Assembly: GCF_001425055.1 (NCBI RefSeq) | Contig: NZ_LMDK01000021.1 | Span: forward strand, 186,001-250,000 | Direction: 5' to 3' | DNA from: Pelomonas sp. Root1237 | GTDB taxonomy: Bacteria > Pseudomonadota > Gammaproteobacteria > Burkholderiales > Burkholderiaceae_C | DNA length: 64,000 nucleotides | Shown here: positions 33,070 to 41,560 of the stretch, one piece after another | Layout: each line of letters starts with the position of its first letter | Numbering within the stretch: the stretch's first letter is position 1 | Made by a program: the position numbers and the translations under genes | The notes under the pieces: model-generated | Database searches by the model: none | What the model was told of the DNA's origin: nothing | Seen by the model: the letters and a program-made list of their open reading frames with translations, nothing else

Positions 33070-34056
33070 TCAATCGGAAAAGGCGGCCGCGGCCCGGCTG
33101 AGCCGGTCGCGCACGCCATCCCAGGCAGGGTCGTGGGGCGGTGCCTCGACCCAGATTTCGCGCGCGCCGGCCGCGTCCAGAAGGCGCAGCACCGCGAACA
33201 ATTCGTGGGCCGCTGCCGCCGGGTCGGCCGGCATGGCCTGCCAGCGCCAAGCCGGCAGCTGGGCGCGTGAATATACCGCCACCCCCTCCAAGCCCCCGCT
33301 GGCGGCCGTTGTGGCCAAACGTAAAGCCAGCGCCTGGGCATCCAGCAGGCGCACGCGGGCGCTCGGCGCGTAGTGCGCAGCCAAGGTGCCCGAGGCCTTG
33401 GGCGCCGTGGCATCCGACTCCACGAGCGGCTGGCCCAGGGCGGCCTCGATGCGGCCACGGCTGATCAGCCCCGGGCGCAGCAGGGCCGGATGCTCGCGGC
33501 TGCAGTCGACGATGCTGGACTCGATGCCCACCTCGCAGGCACCGCCGTCCAGCACCATCAGCTCGGGGCCGAATTCCTCGACGACATGGCGAGCCAGCGT
33601 CGGGCTGACGCGACCAAACCGGTTGGCGCTCGGCGCGGCCAAGCCCTCGACGCCCAGCGCGCGCGCTGCGGCCAGCACGGCGCGGGCGACCGGGTGGGCG
33701 GGTGAGCGCAGCGCCACGGTGGCGTGGCCACCGGCCGCAGCCTCGGCCATGCCGGCCTTGCGCGGCACGATGACGGTCAGCGGGCCGGGCCAGAAGGCAT
33801 CCATCAGCCGGCGTGCGGCGACGGGCAGATGGTCGGCAAAGGGTTCGGCGCCGGCGGCGTCCAGCACATGGACGATCAGCGGGTGGTCGCTGGGCCGGCC
33901 CTTGGCGGCAAAGATCCTGGCAACGGCCTCGTCCTGGTCGGCGCGCGCGGCCAGGCCATAGACGGTCTCGGTCGGCAGGCCGAGCAATTCGCCGTCGGCC
34001 AGGCGGCGCGCGGCGGCCTGGACGGCTTCGGGATCGTTGCCGGGCAGAAGCAACAT
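33070..34056 (-). CDS. sua5: L-threonylcarbamoyladenylate synthase (Sua5 type)
   Basis: A 328-residue enzyme making threonylcarbamoyl-AMP from threonine, bicarbonate and ATP for the t6A modification of ANN-decoding tRNAs. The YrdC core has GLPTETVYGLAA near 26, KGRPSDHPLIVH near 52 and APSANRFGRVSPT near 140. A C-terminal Sua5 domain follows from about 200 (SGTLAAHYAPSARV), making it the long form rather than TsaC. It is third in the purE-purK-sua5 unit and its ATG overlaps the purK stop by 1 bp. Confidence 0.94.
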   Translation of the reverse strand: MLLLPGNDPEAVQAAARRLADGELLGLPTETVYGLAARADQDEAVARIFAAKGRPSDHPLIVHVLDAAGAEPFADHLPVAARRLMDAFWPGPLTVIVPRKAGMAEAAAGGHATVALRSPAHPVARAVLAAARALGVEGLAAPSANRFGRVSPTLARHVVEEFGPELMVLDGGACEVGIESSIVDCSREHPALLRPGLISRGRIEAALGQPLVESDATAPKASGTLAAHYAPSARVRLLDAQALALRLATTAASGGLEGVAVYSRAQLPAWRWQAMPADPAAAAHELFAVLRLLDAAGAREIWVEAPPHDPAWDGVRDRLSRAAAAFSD

Positions 34057-35243
34057 CAGAAGTCGGTGGGCAGGCCCAGGATGGCGGCAGCCTCCACGGC
34101 GACCGCATGAGCCGCCTCAGGCGTGTCGGCCGTGATGTTCAGATGGCCCATCTTGCGGCCATGGCGGGCGTCGGCCTTGCCGTAGAGGTGCAAATGCGTG
34201 CCCGGCAGGGCCAGCACGCGGTCCCAGGCCGGGGGCGTGGGGCCGCCGTCGTCGTTGAACCAGAGGTCGCCGAGCAGGTTCAGCATGACGCTGGCCGAAT
34301 GCTGGCGCGGCGCCGGCAATGGCAGGCCGGCCAGCGCCCTCACCTGCAGCTCGAACTGCGACACATCGGCGCCGTTCATCGTCCAGTGGCCGGAGTTGTG
34401 CGGCCGCGGCGCCATCTCATTGACGACCAGGCGGCCATCTTGCAACCAGAAGAACTCGATGCACAGCACGCCGACATAGTTCAGCGCGTCCGCGACCTGG
34501 CGGGCGGCGGCTACTGCCAGCCTGTCGACCTCGACCGGCACATCCGGCGCCGGCACCTCGGTGACGGCCAGGATGCCGCCGCGGTGCAGGTTCTGCTGCA
34601 CCGGGAAGTTGACGATCTGCCCGTCCGCGCCGCGCGCCACCAGCACGCTCAGCTCGGCTTTCAACGGCAGCAACTGCTCAAGCACGCAAGGGACGCGCTT
34701 GAGCCCTTCCCAGGCCTGGGCCAGCTCGGCGGTGGTGGCCACGCGAACCTGACCCTTGCCGTCATAGCCCATGCGGCTGGTCTTCAGGATGCCTGGCAGC
34801 AGGGCCGGGTCGACGGCCGTGAGTTCGATCTCGTTGGTGATGACGGCATGCGGCGCGCAGGGCACGCCGGCCGCTTCGAAATGCGCCTTCTCGATGGCGC
34901 GGTCCTGGCAGACGGCGACCGACGCCGCGGCGGGCGCCACGACACGCATGCCGGCGAGCGTCTCCAGCGCAAGGGCCGGCACGTTCTCGAACTCGGTCGT
35001 GATCGCGTCGCAGTCGCGCGCCAGCTGGGCCAGGCCGAAGGAATCCAGGTAGTCGGCCTTGATGTGCTTCTCGGCCACGGCGCCGGCCGGGCTGACGGCG
35101 TCAGGGTCGAGCACGATGCAACGGTAGCCCAGGGCCTGGGCGGCATGCACGAACATGCGACCGAGCTGGCCGCCGCCCAAGACGCCCAGCGTCGCTTGCC
35201 GCGACTCGCCAAGCGTCGCCGCACCAGGGAGAAGGGCTGTCAA
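34056..35243 (-). CDS. purK: N5-carboxyaminoimidazole ribonucleotide synthase
   Basis: A 395-residue ATP-grasp enzyme converting AIR, ATP and bicarbonate to N5-CAIR in purine synthesis. [13 protein letters not shown] near 19 is the N-terminal signature; ATP-grasp motifs include [28 protein letters not shown], and [13 protein letters not shown] near 280. The best start is TTG at 35243, overlapping the purE stop in a TTGA, the rare-codon counterpart of ATGA coupling. It makes the substrate of PurE. Confidence 0.95.
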   Translation of the reverse strand: MTALLPGAATLGESRQATLGVLGGGQLGRMFVHAAQALGYRCIVLDPDAVSPAGAVAEKHIKADYLDSFGLAQLARDCDAITTEFENVPALALETLAGMRVVAPAAASVAVCQDRAIEKAHFEAAGVPCAPHAVITNEIELTAVDPALLPGILKTSRMGYDGKGQVRVATTAELAQAWEGLKRVPCVLEQLLPLKAELSVLVARGADGQIVNFPVQQNLHRGGILAVTEVPAPDVPVEVDRLAVAAARQVADALNYVGVLCIEFFWLQDGRLVVNEMAPRPHNSGHWTMNGADVSQFELQVRALAGLPLPAPRQHSASVMLNLLGDLWFNDDGGPTPPAWDRVLALPGTHLHLYGKADARHGRKMGHLNITADTPEAAHAVAVEAAAILGLPTDF

Positions 35244-35752
35244 CGCAGTTCCTCGCTCATCGCGCGGGCGATTTCGGTCTGTTTCGTGCGGAAGTCATTC
35301 AGCTTGTCCAGCAGGGCCGCATCACGCGTCGCCAGCATCGCCACCGCAAACAGCGCCGCATTGGCCGCGCCGGCATTGCCGATGGCAAAGGTCGCGACCG
35401 GGATGCCCTTGGGCATCTGCACGATGGAATGCAGGGAGTCGACGCCCTGCAGGTGCCGGCTGGCGACAGGCACGCCCAGCACCGGCACCGTCGTCTTGGC
35501 GGCCAGCATGCCCGGCAGATGGGCCGCACCGCCAGCACCGGCGATGATCGCCTTGAGCCCGCGGCCTGCCGCCGCTTCGGCATAGGCAAACATCTCATCG
35601 GGCATGCGATGGGCCGACACGACCCTCGCCTCGAAGCCGACACCGAACTCGGTCAGAATCTCGGCCGCTTGCTTCATCGTCTCCCAGTCGCTGCTGGAGC
35701 CCATGACGATGCCGATGACGGCATCCGGGTTCTGGGGGGCTGGGGTGGACAA
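35240..35752 (-). CDS. purE: N5-CAIR mutase
   Basis: A 170-residue class I PurE converting N5-CAIR to CAIR. Characteristic parts: [14 protein letters not shown] near 14, [12 protein letters not shown] near 44, [15 protein letters not shown] near 70, and [23 protein letters not shown] near 104. It starts with TTG at 35752, with GGAG 7 bp upstream; no ATG fits. It heads a purE-purK-sua5 operon. Element E3 begins 53 bp upstream of its start, in the promoter region shared with the thioredoxin gene. Confidence 0.96.
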   Translation of the reverse strand: MSTPAPQNPDAVIGIVMGSSSDWETMKQAAEILTEFGVGFEARVVSAHRMPDEMFAYAEAAAGRGLKAIIAGAGGAAHLPGMLAAKTTVPVLGVPVASRHLQGVDSLHSIVQMPKGIPVATFAIGNAGAANAALFAVAMLATRDAALLDKLNDFRTKQTEIARAMSEELR

Positions 35753-35804
35753 GGTCGCGCTCCGGAAGGCTCAGAAAAGCCTTGAATTGTAGGTGGCGCG
35801 TCCC

Positions 35805-36073
35805 GAAGTCTGTTGGCGCCACGGGGGGCGGATGCGTTGCCACTCAAAAGCCCGCGAGCAAGGCGCGAAACGAAGCTGGGGTCATCCCCAGCGAGGCTTC
35901 GCAACGCTGCGCGCGGGTTTTTGAGTGCCAACCTCTTCGGGAGAGGGCCTGCGCGGGCGCATGGCGTTGTTGCGCGCCTTGCACGGGCAAACCAGCCCGA
36001 GCTTCGGCGCGACGCCTAGCCCTGCGCCCGCGCAGACCCTCTCGCACCGCCCCCCGTGGCGCCAACAGACTTC
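35805..36073. repeat. Three-way-junction element E3
   Basis: Outer stem: 35805-35836 pairs with 36043-36073 (one bulged base). Arm A: 20 nt at 35837-35856 pairs with 35912-35931 (one G-T). Linker: 35932-35940 (CCTCTTCGG). Arm B: 21 nt at 35941-35961 pairs with 36023-36043. Total 269 bp. It fills the space between the divergent purE and thioredoxin genes and ends 12 bp before the latter's start. Arms match E2 closely; the outer stem is unrelated to E2's. Confidence 0.93.
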
Positions 36074-36085
36074 CTACCCTCAGCC

Positions 36086-37036
36086 ATGATCGACATCAAC
36101 CTCCAGAACTTCGAAGCCGAACTCATCGTCGCGTCCCAGAACCAGCCCGTGCTGCTGGACATCTGGGCGCCCTGGTGCGGCCCCTGCAAGACCCTGGGTC
36201 CCGTCCTGGAGAAGCTGGAAACCGCCTACGCTGGCCGTTTCACGCTGGCCAAGCTGAACAGCGACGAGGTGCCCGAGATCGCCACCCAGCTCAGCCAGAT
36301 GTTCGGCGTGCGCTCCATCCCCTTCTGCGTGATGTTCTCTGGCGGCCAGCCGGTGGACGGCTTTGTCGGCGCCCTGCCCGAGGCGCAGATCCGCGAGTTC
36401 CTGGACAAGCACGTGCCGGCCGGCGAGGAACTCGAAGCCGAGGCCGACCTGGCCGATGCCCAGGACCTGATGGCCGACGGCGACCTGGAAGCCGCGCTGA
36501 CCAAGCTGGCCCATGCCGTGCAGACCGACCCGGCCAATGACGCTGCCCGCTTCGATTACGTGAAGGCGCTGCTGGAACTCGGCCTGCTCAACGACGCGCG
36601 CGCTGCCTTCGCCCCGGTGGCGGCCAAGGCCGTCGACACCCTGGTGCCCTCGCCCCGCCTGGCGGCACTGGCCACCTGGCTCAGCGCCTTCGAAGCCGCC
36701 ACGGGCGCCGACCCGGCGGCGCTGCAGGGATCAATCGCCGCCAACAAGCGCGATTTCGACGCCCGCTTCACGCTGGCCCAGTTGCACCTGGCCAACCAGC
36801 GCTTCACCGAGGCCATGGACGAGCTGCTGGAAATCATCATGCGCGACAAGGCCTGGAACGGCGAGGCCGCGCGCAAAACCTACGTGGCCATCCTCGAGCT
36901 GCTGACCAAGCCGGCTCCCAAGCACGCCGCCGAGGCCAAAAGTGGCACGCTGGAACTCTCCGGCAAGGCCGCCGTCGTGCCCAGCGACCCGCTCATCGAC
37001 AGCTATCGGCGCAAGCTGTCGATGGCGCTGTTCTGA
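36086..37036 (+). CDS. ybbN: Thioredoxin-TPR chaperone (YbbN/CnoX-like)
   Basis: A 316-residue protein. An N-terminal thioredoxin domain (1 to about 110) with active site WAPWCGPCK near 33 is followed by tetratricopeptide-like helices (from about 118) of the CnoX/YbbN type, with LANQRFTEAMDELLEIIMRDKAW. Known members protect folding proteins from oxidation and pass them to GroEL and DnaK. E. coli YbbN lacks a complete CXXC; this one has both cysteines, so it may be redox-active, as in Caulobacter-type members. No Shine-Dalgarno precedes ATG 36086; the space is taken by the right edge of E3. Confidence 0.9.
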   Translation: MIDINLQNFEAELIVASQNQPVLLDIWAPWCGPCKTLGPVLEKLETAYAGRFTLAKLNSDEVPEIATQLSQMFGVRSIPFCVMFSGGQPVDGFVGALPEAQIREFLDKHVPAGEELEAEADLADAQDLMADGDLEAALTKLAHAVQTDPANDAARFDYVKALLELGLLNDARAAFAPVAAKAVDTLVPSPRLAALATWLSAFEAATGADPAALQGSIAANKRDFDARFTLAQLHLANQRFTEAMDELLEIIMRDKAWNGEAARKTYVAILELLTKPAPKHAAEAKSGTLELSGKAAVVPSDPLIDSYRRKLSMALF

Positions 37037-37071
37037 TCAGGCCCGCCTGACAGCCGCACGGCCCGGAATAC

Positions 37072-38853
37072 TCAGGGCACGCCGCTGTTGCCGCGATTGC
37101 TGCGGATGTCGCGCAGCCTCACGCATTCCGGATCGTTGTGATAGATCGGCTTTTCGCACTGCCGGTCGATGCACCAGGCGCGCGCGAACAGCACCCGGCC
37201 GCCGCAGGCCTCGTTGGCGGTGCGCGGCTCGGTGGACGGCGCAGGGGCCGCCGATGCCGGGGCCGGTGCCGCCTTGCTCGACGGGGCGGCCGGGCTGGAG
37301 GCCGCCGGCTCGGGCGCCGCGAAGACGGGGCTGCGCGGCACGGGGCGGAAGTCACCGGCCTTTTCGGTCACGATGGGCTTGGGCGCCGTTTCACGGCGCG
37401 ACGTTGCCGAGGCGGACGATGACGCCGGGCGGATGTTGACCGTGGTCACGGCCGACGAGGCCGCCTTGAGGGGCGCAGGCACCGGTGTGACCACAGGTCC
37501 GGGCGCAGATGCGGACTGCGGAGCCGGCGCGCTGGCCACCGAAGCTGGCGGTTCGGATTGCGTCTGCTGCACGGGCGCCGGCGCGGCCGCGGCCACGGAG
37601 GCCGCGGGTTCGGCCAGTGTCACCTCGGGCTTGGCCTGGTTGCCGCGCAACTGCATGACAAAAAGGCCAAGCAGCAGCAAGGCGCCCACGCCGCCACCGA
37701 TCATGGCTGGCATCTGCCAGGAGGGCGGCTTCTCAGCCGCGGCCTGCTGCGATGGTTTCGCGGCACGCGGCGGCGGCGCGGGTGGGGACGGAGGAGGAGG
37801 CGCGGACTTGCGCAGCGGCACGACAACGGTCTGCCCGTCGTCCTCGTCCAGCGGCGGGCCTTGCACCGTGTCGGCGAATTCGAGATCCAGCGGCTCCGAG
37901 GGTGCCGGCGGTGGCGGTGCAGCCGGCACCCGGGGCTGAGCGAGCTGGGGACGCGGCACGGCCGAACGGCCGTCCAGCACCTCGCGCCAGGCGGCGACCG
38001 TCTGGGGGCGCTGATGGGGGGCGACACGCAGCGCCCAGTCCATGCCGGCGAGGAAGGCCGGTGAATAGCCGGGCACCTCCAGCGGCAGGAGTTCGTCGCC
38101 CATCGCGCGGGCCGTCGCCGGCGGCGGTGGCCGGCCGGTCAGCAGCTCATGCATGGCAGCGGCCAGTGCATAGAAGTCGGTCCAGGCCCCCTGACGCAGT
38201 GTCGTCGCCTCGGCGTACTGCTCGATGGGCGCGAAGCTGGGCTTGAGGATGGCGGTGAAGACCTGCGTGCGGTCGCTGATCGCCTGGCGGGCGGCGCCGA
38301 AGTCCAGCAGGATGGGCGGGCTGCCGTCGGAGGGCAGGAAGATGTTGTCGGGCGCGACGTCACGGTGCCAGACGTTCTGGGCGTGCAGGGTTTCCAGCCC
38401 ACCCAGCACGGCGTCGAAGATGCGCTTGACCCAGGCCTCGGGTGGCGGCGTCGGCCGGGCCTTGCGCGCCTCGCGAAGGTTCTGGCCGACCAGGCGCGGC
38501 ATGGCCATGTAGGCGGTGCCGTTGGCCTCCCAGAAACGGTAGACCTTGAGCAGGGACGGGTGGTCGAAGCGCGCCAGCAGCTTGGCCTCGTTGACGAAGC
38601 TGCGTCGACCGAGCTCGAAGGTCTCCTTCATGGAGACCGAACGCACCGACACCTGGGACTGCCCGTCGCGCAGTGCGAACTGGCTGGGCATGTACTCCTT
38701 GATCGCAATCTCGCGCTCGAGCGAGTGGTCGCGTGCGAGGTAGACGATGCCGAAGCCGCCCACACCCAGGGTGCCAATGATCTCCAGCTCGCCGAACCGG
38801 GTGCCGGCGGGCAAGGCATTGATGGCTTCGTCGTCGCGGGCGTCGGCGGTCAC
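37072..38853 (-). CDS. Transmembrane serine/threonine protein kinase
   Basis: A 593-residue Hanks-type kinase. The catalytic domain (18 to about 280) has GVGGFGIVYLARD (Gly loop), AIKEYMPSQ (ATP Lys), HRDVAPDN (catalytic loop) and DFGAARQ (Mg site). A Pro-rich linker leads to one membrane helix near 376-394, then a periplasmic Ala/Pro-rich region and a short cysteine-bearing end (CGGRVLFARAWCIDRQC). It should phosphorylate cytoplasmic proteins in response to an external signal; partners are unknown and no phosphatase gene is near. Start is GTG at 38853. Confidence 0.92.
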   Translation of the reverse strand: MTADARDDEAINALPAGTRFGELEIIGTLGVGGFGIVYLARDHSLEREIAIKEYMPSQFALRDGQSQVSVRSVSMKETFELGRRSFVNEAKLLARFDHPSLLKVYRFWEANGTAYMAMPRLVGQNLREARKARPTPPPEAWVKRIFDAVLGGLETLHAQNVWHRDVAPDNIFLPSDGSPPILLDFGAARQAISDRTQVFTAILKPSFAPIEQYAEATTLRQGAWTDFYALAAAMHELLTGRPPPPATARAMGDELLPLEVPGYSPAFLAGMDWALRVAPHQRPQTVAAWREVLDGRSAVPRPQLAQPRVPAAPPPPAPSEPLDLEFADTVQGPPLDEDDGQTVVVPLRKSAPPPPSPPAPPPRAAKPSQQAAAEKPPSWQMPAMIGGGVGALLLLGLFVMQLRGNQAKPEVTLAEPAASVAAAAPAPVQQTQSEPPASVASAPAPQSASAPGPVVTPVPAPLKAASSAVTTVNIRPASSSASATSRRETAPKPIVTEKAGDFRPVPRSPVFAAPEPAASSPAAPSSKAAPAPASAAPAPSTEPRTANEACGGRVLFARAWCIDRQCEKPIYHNDPECVRLRDIRSNRGNSGVP

Positions 38854-38980
38854 TGATGCACCCTTCGCGCTGCGCGCTGTCCCGCCGAGCGGGAATGAGC
38901 CCCTTCGGGCGGCCGTGCGTTGCTCATAGGCCGGCGAGGGTAACGCAGCCAGGCCGTGCCGACTCTCCGGAAAAAGCCGG

Positions 38981-40126
38981 TCAGCGTGGCGGAGTGCCCA
39001 GCCCGGCGCTACTCAAGCGCTCGGCCCAGAGGCGGCGCTGGGCGGCGTCCTGGCCCCAGGCGGCCTGGGCGGCGTCGCCGTGGCGGGCTGCCAGCCCATC
39101 CTCATGCAAGCGGGCGTAGACCTGGGCCAGGCGGGCGTGCAGGGCCGCGCATTCGTCGAGGTCGCAGTGGGCCGCATCCTCGGCCAGCACCTCGACGGCG
39201 GCTTGGTCGGCCAGGGCCCTGGCACGTTGGACCTCGCCGGTATTGGCCCAGCACCAGGCCAGGTCGGCCAGCAGGCTGCCGCCGGTACGGGCCAGGCCAG
39301 CCGCCACCGCCTCGGGCAGGTTGGCCTCCAGCAAGGCAGCGGCAGTGGCGTAGTCGCCCTGCACGGTCAGCAGTTGGGCGCGCAGCAGCGGGGTCAGGTT
39401 GGCGCGGGCAGAACCGCCCACGGCATCGTCGAAATGGCCGATGGAGTCCACCCCCAGCAGCACGGCCGGCGCCTCGCCAGGCTCGCCGGCCAGGGCAGCG
39501 TGGCGGATGCGCAGGGCGCGCATCTGCATCTGGTTGTAGAGCAAGGCCGCCAGGCCGGCGTCGTCACCGTCGGCACTGGCGGCGCGGCGGCCCCAGGCAT
39601 ACCAGGACGACGCGGCGGCTTCGTCCCGAGCCCCCATCGCGAGATCCCAGGCCATGCCCAGCGCTGAAGCGACGCGACACGCGGCGGCGTTGTCCGCCGG
39701 GGCGGCAAGGACTGCGGCGGCATGGGCGACGAGACGGTCGATATCGCGGTCGACAAAGGCCATTTGCGCCAGCCAGGCGTCGCACAGGGTCTGCAGCGCC
39801 GCCAGGTTGGCCGCCTTGGCCATGACGTGGGCGCGCCGCACGCGTTCACAGGCGCCGCCGCCGAAGGCGCTGAAATAAGCCGTCAGCCCTTCGGCCAGAT
39901 GCAGCCAGGCTGCCAGCTCGATGCGCGGATGCACGAGGGCGCGCGCCTGCAGGCGGTTCAGCTCCTCGCGGGCCTCGACCTCGCGGCCATGGCGCAGCCA
40001 CAGGATGGCACGCTGGACCTGCAGCACGGCGGCACGCGCCGGCATGGAGGCGACGGCGGCAATCTCGCCGTCAAGCCGCTGTGCCAGCCGGCTGCGAAGC
40101 TTGACCGGACCGGCTGCAACGCTCAT
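38981..40126 (-). CDS. TPR-like helical-repeat protein of unknown function
   Basis: A 381-residue, almost wholly helical, Ala-rich protein with repeated helix pairs (for example LAEGLTAYFSAFGGG, LLTVQGDYATAAALLEANLPEA, LADLAWCWANTGEVQRARALAD) resembling tetratricopeptides. No catalytic residues or membrane helices are seen. It may be a scaffold. It lies between the kinase gene (128 bp downstream) and purC (145 bp upstream), all on one strand. ATG 40126 is chosen because the upstream extension is Pro/Arg-rich shadow. Confidence 0.75.
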   Translation of the reverse strand: MSVAAGPVKLRSRLAQRLDGEIAAVASMPARAAVLQVQRAILWLRHGREVEAREELNRLQARALVHPRIELAAWLHLAEGLTAYFSAFGGGACERVRRAHVMAKAANLAALQTLCDAWLAQMAFVDRDIDRLVAHAAAVLAAPADNAAACRVASALGMAWDLAMGARDEAAASSWYAWGRRAASADGDDAGLAALLYNQMQMRALRIRHAALAGEPGEAPAVLLGVDSIGHFDDAVGGSARANLTPLLRAQLLTVQGDYATAAALLEANLPEAVAAGLARTGGSLLADLAWCWANTGEVQRARALADQAAVEVLAEDAAHCDLDECAALHARLAQVYARLHEDGLAARHGDAAQAAWGQDAAQRRLWAERLSSAGLGTPPR

Positions 40127-40271
40127 TGGTGCACCCTTCGGCCTGCGGCCTTGCCTGTCCGGCAGCGCGGCCAGGCGTTCGCCAGGCATGCGATGCCCAC
40201 TGGGCATCCCATGTCCGGGCTCACTCCCGCCAGGCGGGAGCGAGCTTGCTTGGGACGGCCCGGCGCGGCGC
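40127..40271. other. Hairpin-rich gap downstream of purC
   Basis: Contains GATGCCC/GGGCATC and CTCCCGC-CAG-GCGGGAG hairpins and a tail CTTGGGACGGCCCGGCG that resembles the end of the R-family repeats. These may end purC transcription or be a worn repeat copy. No gene is seen. Confidence 0.4.
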
Positions 40272-41168
40272 TCATGCCGTCAGCCGCTGCAGCGCTTCTT
40301 CGTACTTCTGCACCGTCTTGGCGATCACCTCGGCCGGCAGGGCCGGCGCAGGCGCCTTCTTGCCCCAGGGCTGGCCGTCGATGCGCACGGCCTCCAGCCA
40401 ATCGCGCACGAACTGCTTGTCGTAGCTGGGCGGGTTGCTGCCCGGCGCATAGCTCTCGACCGGCCAGTAGCGTGAGGAGTCGGGCGTCAGCACCTCGTCC
40501 ATCAGCGTCAGCGTGCCGTCGGCATCCAGGCCGAACTCGAACTTGGTGTCGGCAATGATGATGCCCTTGGTCAGCGCGAAATCGGCGGCACGCTGGTAGA
40601 GCTGGATGGAGATGTCGCGCACGCGGGCGGCGAGGTCGGCGCCGATGATTTCAGCCGCCTGCTCGAACGAGATGTTCTCGTCGTGATCGCCCATCTCGGC
40701 CTTGGTGGCCGGCGTGAAGATGGGGGCGGGCAGCTTGTCGGCATTGCGCAGGCCCGCCGGCAGCTTGACGCCGCAGACGCTGCCGCTGGCCTGGTATTCG
40801 GCCCAGCCGCTGCCGGCCAGGTAGCCGCGCACGACGGCTTCGATGGGCAGGGGCTTGAGCCGCTTGACCAGCATGGTGCGGTCCTGCAGTTGCTCAGCCT
40901 CGGCGGGCGTGACGACGGACAGCGGGTCTTGGCCGGTCAGATGGTTGGGAACGATGCCCTGCAGCTTGTCGAACCAGAACAGCGCCATGCGGGTCAAGAG
41001 CGCCCCTTTGCCCGGAATCGGCTCGCCCATGATGACGTCGAAGGCCGAGAGACGGTCGCTGGCGACCATCAGGATGCGGTCGTCGCCGACGGCGTAGTTC
41101 TCGCGCACCTTGCCGCGGCCAAGCAGCGGCAGGGAGGTCAGGCTGGATTCGTAGAGGGCTTGGGGCAT
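40272..41168 (-). CDS. purC: SAICAR synthase
   Basis: A 298-residue enzyme joining CAIR and aspartate with ATP to give SAICAR in purine synthesis. Signatures: [30 protein letters not shown] near 15-45, [15 protein letters not shown] near 113, and [12 protein letters not shown] near 208 with TPDSSRYWP. The length fits the yeast-like longer form. ATG 41168 is the start. The gene lies apart from purEK in this window. The receiver gene ends 10 bp upstream, so they may be co-transcribed. Confidence 0.96.
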   Translation of the reverse strand: MPQALYESSLTSLPLLGRGKVRENYAVGDDRILMVASDRLSAFDVIMGEPIPGKGALLTRMALFWFDKLQGIVPNHLTGQDPLSVVTPAEAEQLQDRTMLVKRLKPLPIEAVVRGYLAGSGWAEYQASGSVCGVKLPAGLRNADKLPAPIFTPATKAEMGDHDENISFEQAAEIIGADLAARVRDISIQLYQRAADFALTKGIIIADTKFEFGLDADGTLTLMDEVLTPDSSRYWPVESYAPGSNPPSYDKQFVRDWLEAVRIDGQPWGKKAPAPALPAEVIAKTVQKYEEALQRLTA

Positions 41169-41178
41169 GGCGGCGATT

Positions 41179-41559
41179 TTAGGTGCCGCCTCCGGCCAGA
41201 TGGCTTCGTACTGCAGCTGCAAAGCTGTGCACGTCGATCGGCTTGGTCAGATAACCGTCGCAGCCGGCTGCGCGAAAGCGCACCTCGTCGCCCGGCATGG
41301 CAAAGGCGGTGAAGGCAATGACGGGCAGATCGGCGAGGTCGGGCGTGGCCTTGATGGCGCGCACCAGGCTCAGGCCGTCGGTACCCGGCAATTGGATGTC
41401 AACCAGGGCCAGGGCGGGCCGGTAGGCGCGCAGCCGCGCCCAGGCCTCGTCGACGTGCAGCGCGCGGTCGACGATGAAGCCGTCGGCCTCCAGCACGTAC
41501 TGTGCGAGATCGATGTTGAGCTCGTTGTCGTCGACGATCAGGATGCGTTCGCCAGCCAT
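41179..41559 (-). CDS. Single-domain response regulator (DivK-like)
   Basis: A 126-residue receiver with VDDNELN near 9-15, phospho-acceptor D54 in [13 protein letters not shown], and the conserved Lys in GYLTKPID. It has no output domain. Its ATG follows the stop of the hybrid kinase gene with one base between, so it is very likely the phospho-transfer partner or feedback element of that kinase. It reads CheY/DivK-like in its loops ([16 protein letters not shown]). Confidence 0.9.
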   Translation of the reverse strand: MAGERILIVDDNELNIDLAQYVLEADGFIVDRALHVDEAWARLRAYRPALALVDIQLPGTDGLSLVRAIKATPDLADLPVIAFTAFAMPGDEVRFRAAGCDGYLTKPIDVHSFAAAVRSHLAGGGT

Positions 41560-41560
41560 G

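Noticed and set aside
38954-38970. CCGG-AAAAAG-CCGG as a terminator upstream of the kinase gene
   Set aside because: The stem is only 4 bp and no T-tract follows on either strand in the proper place.
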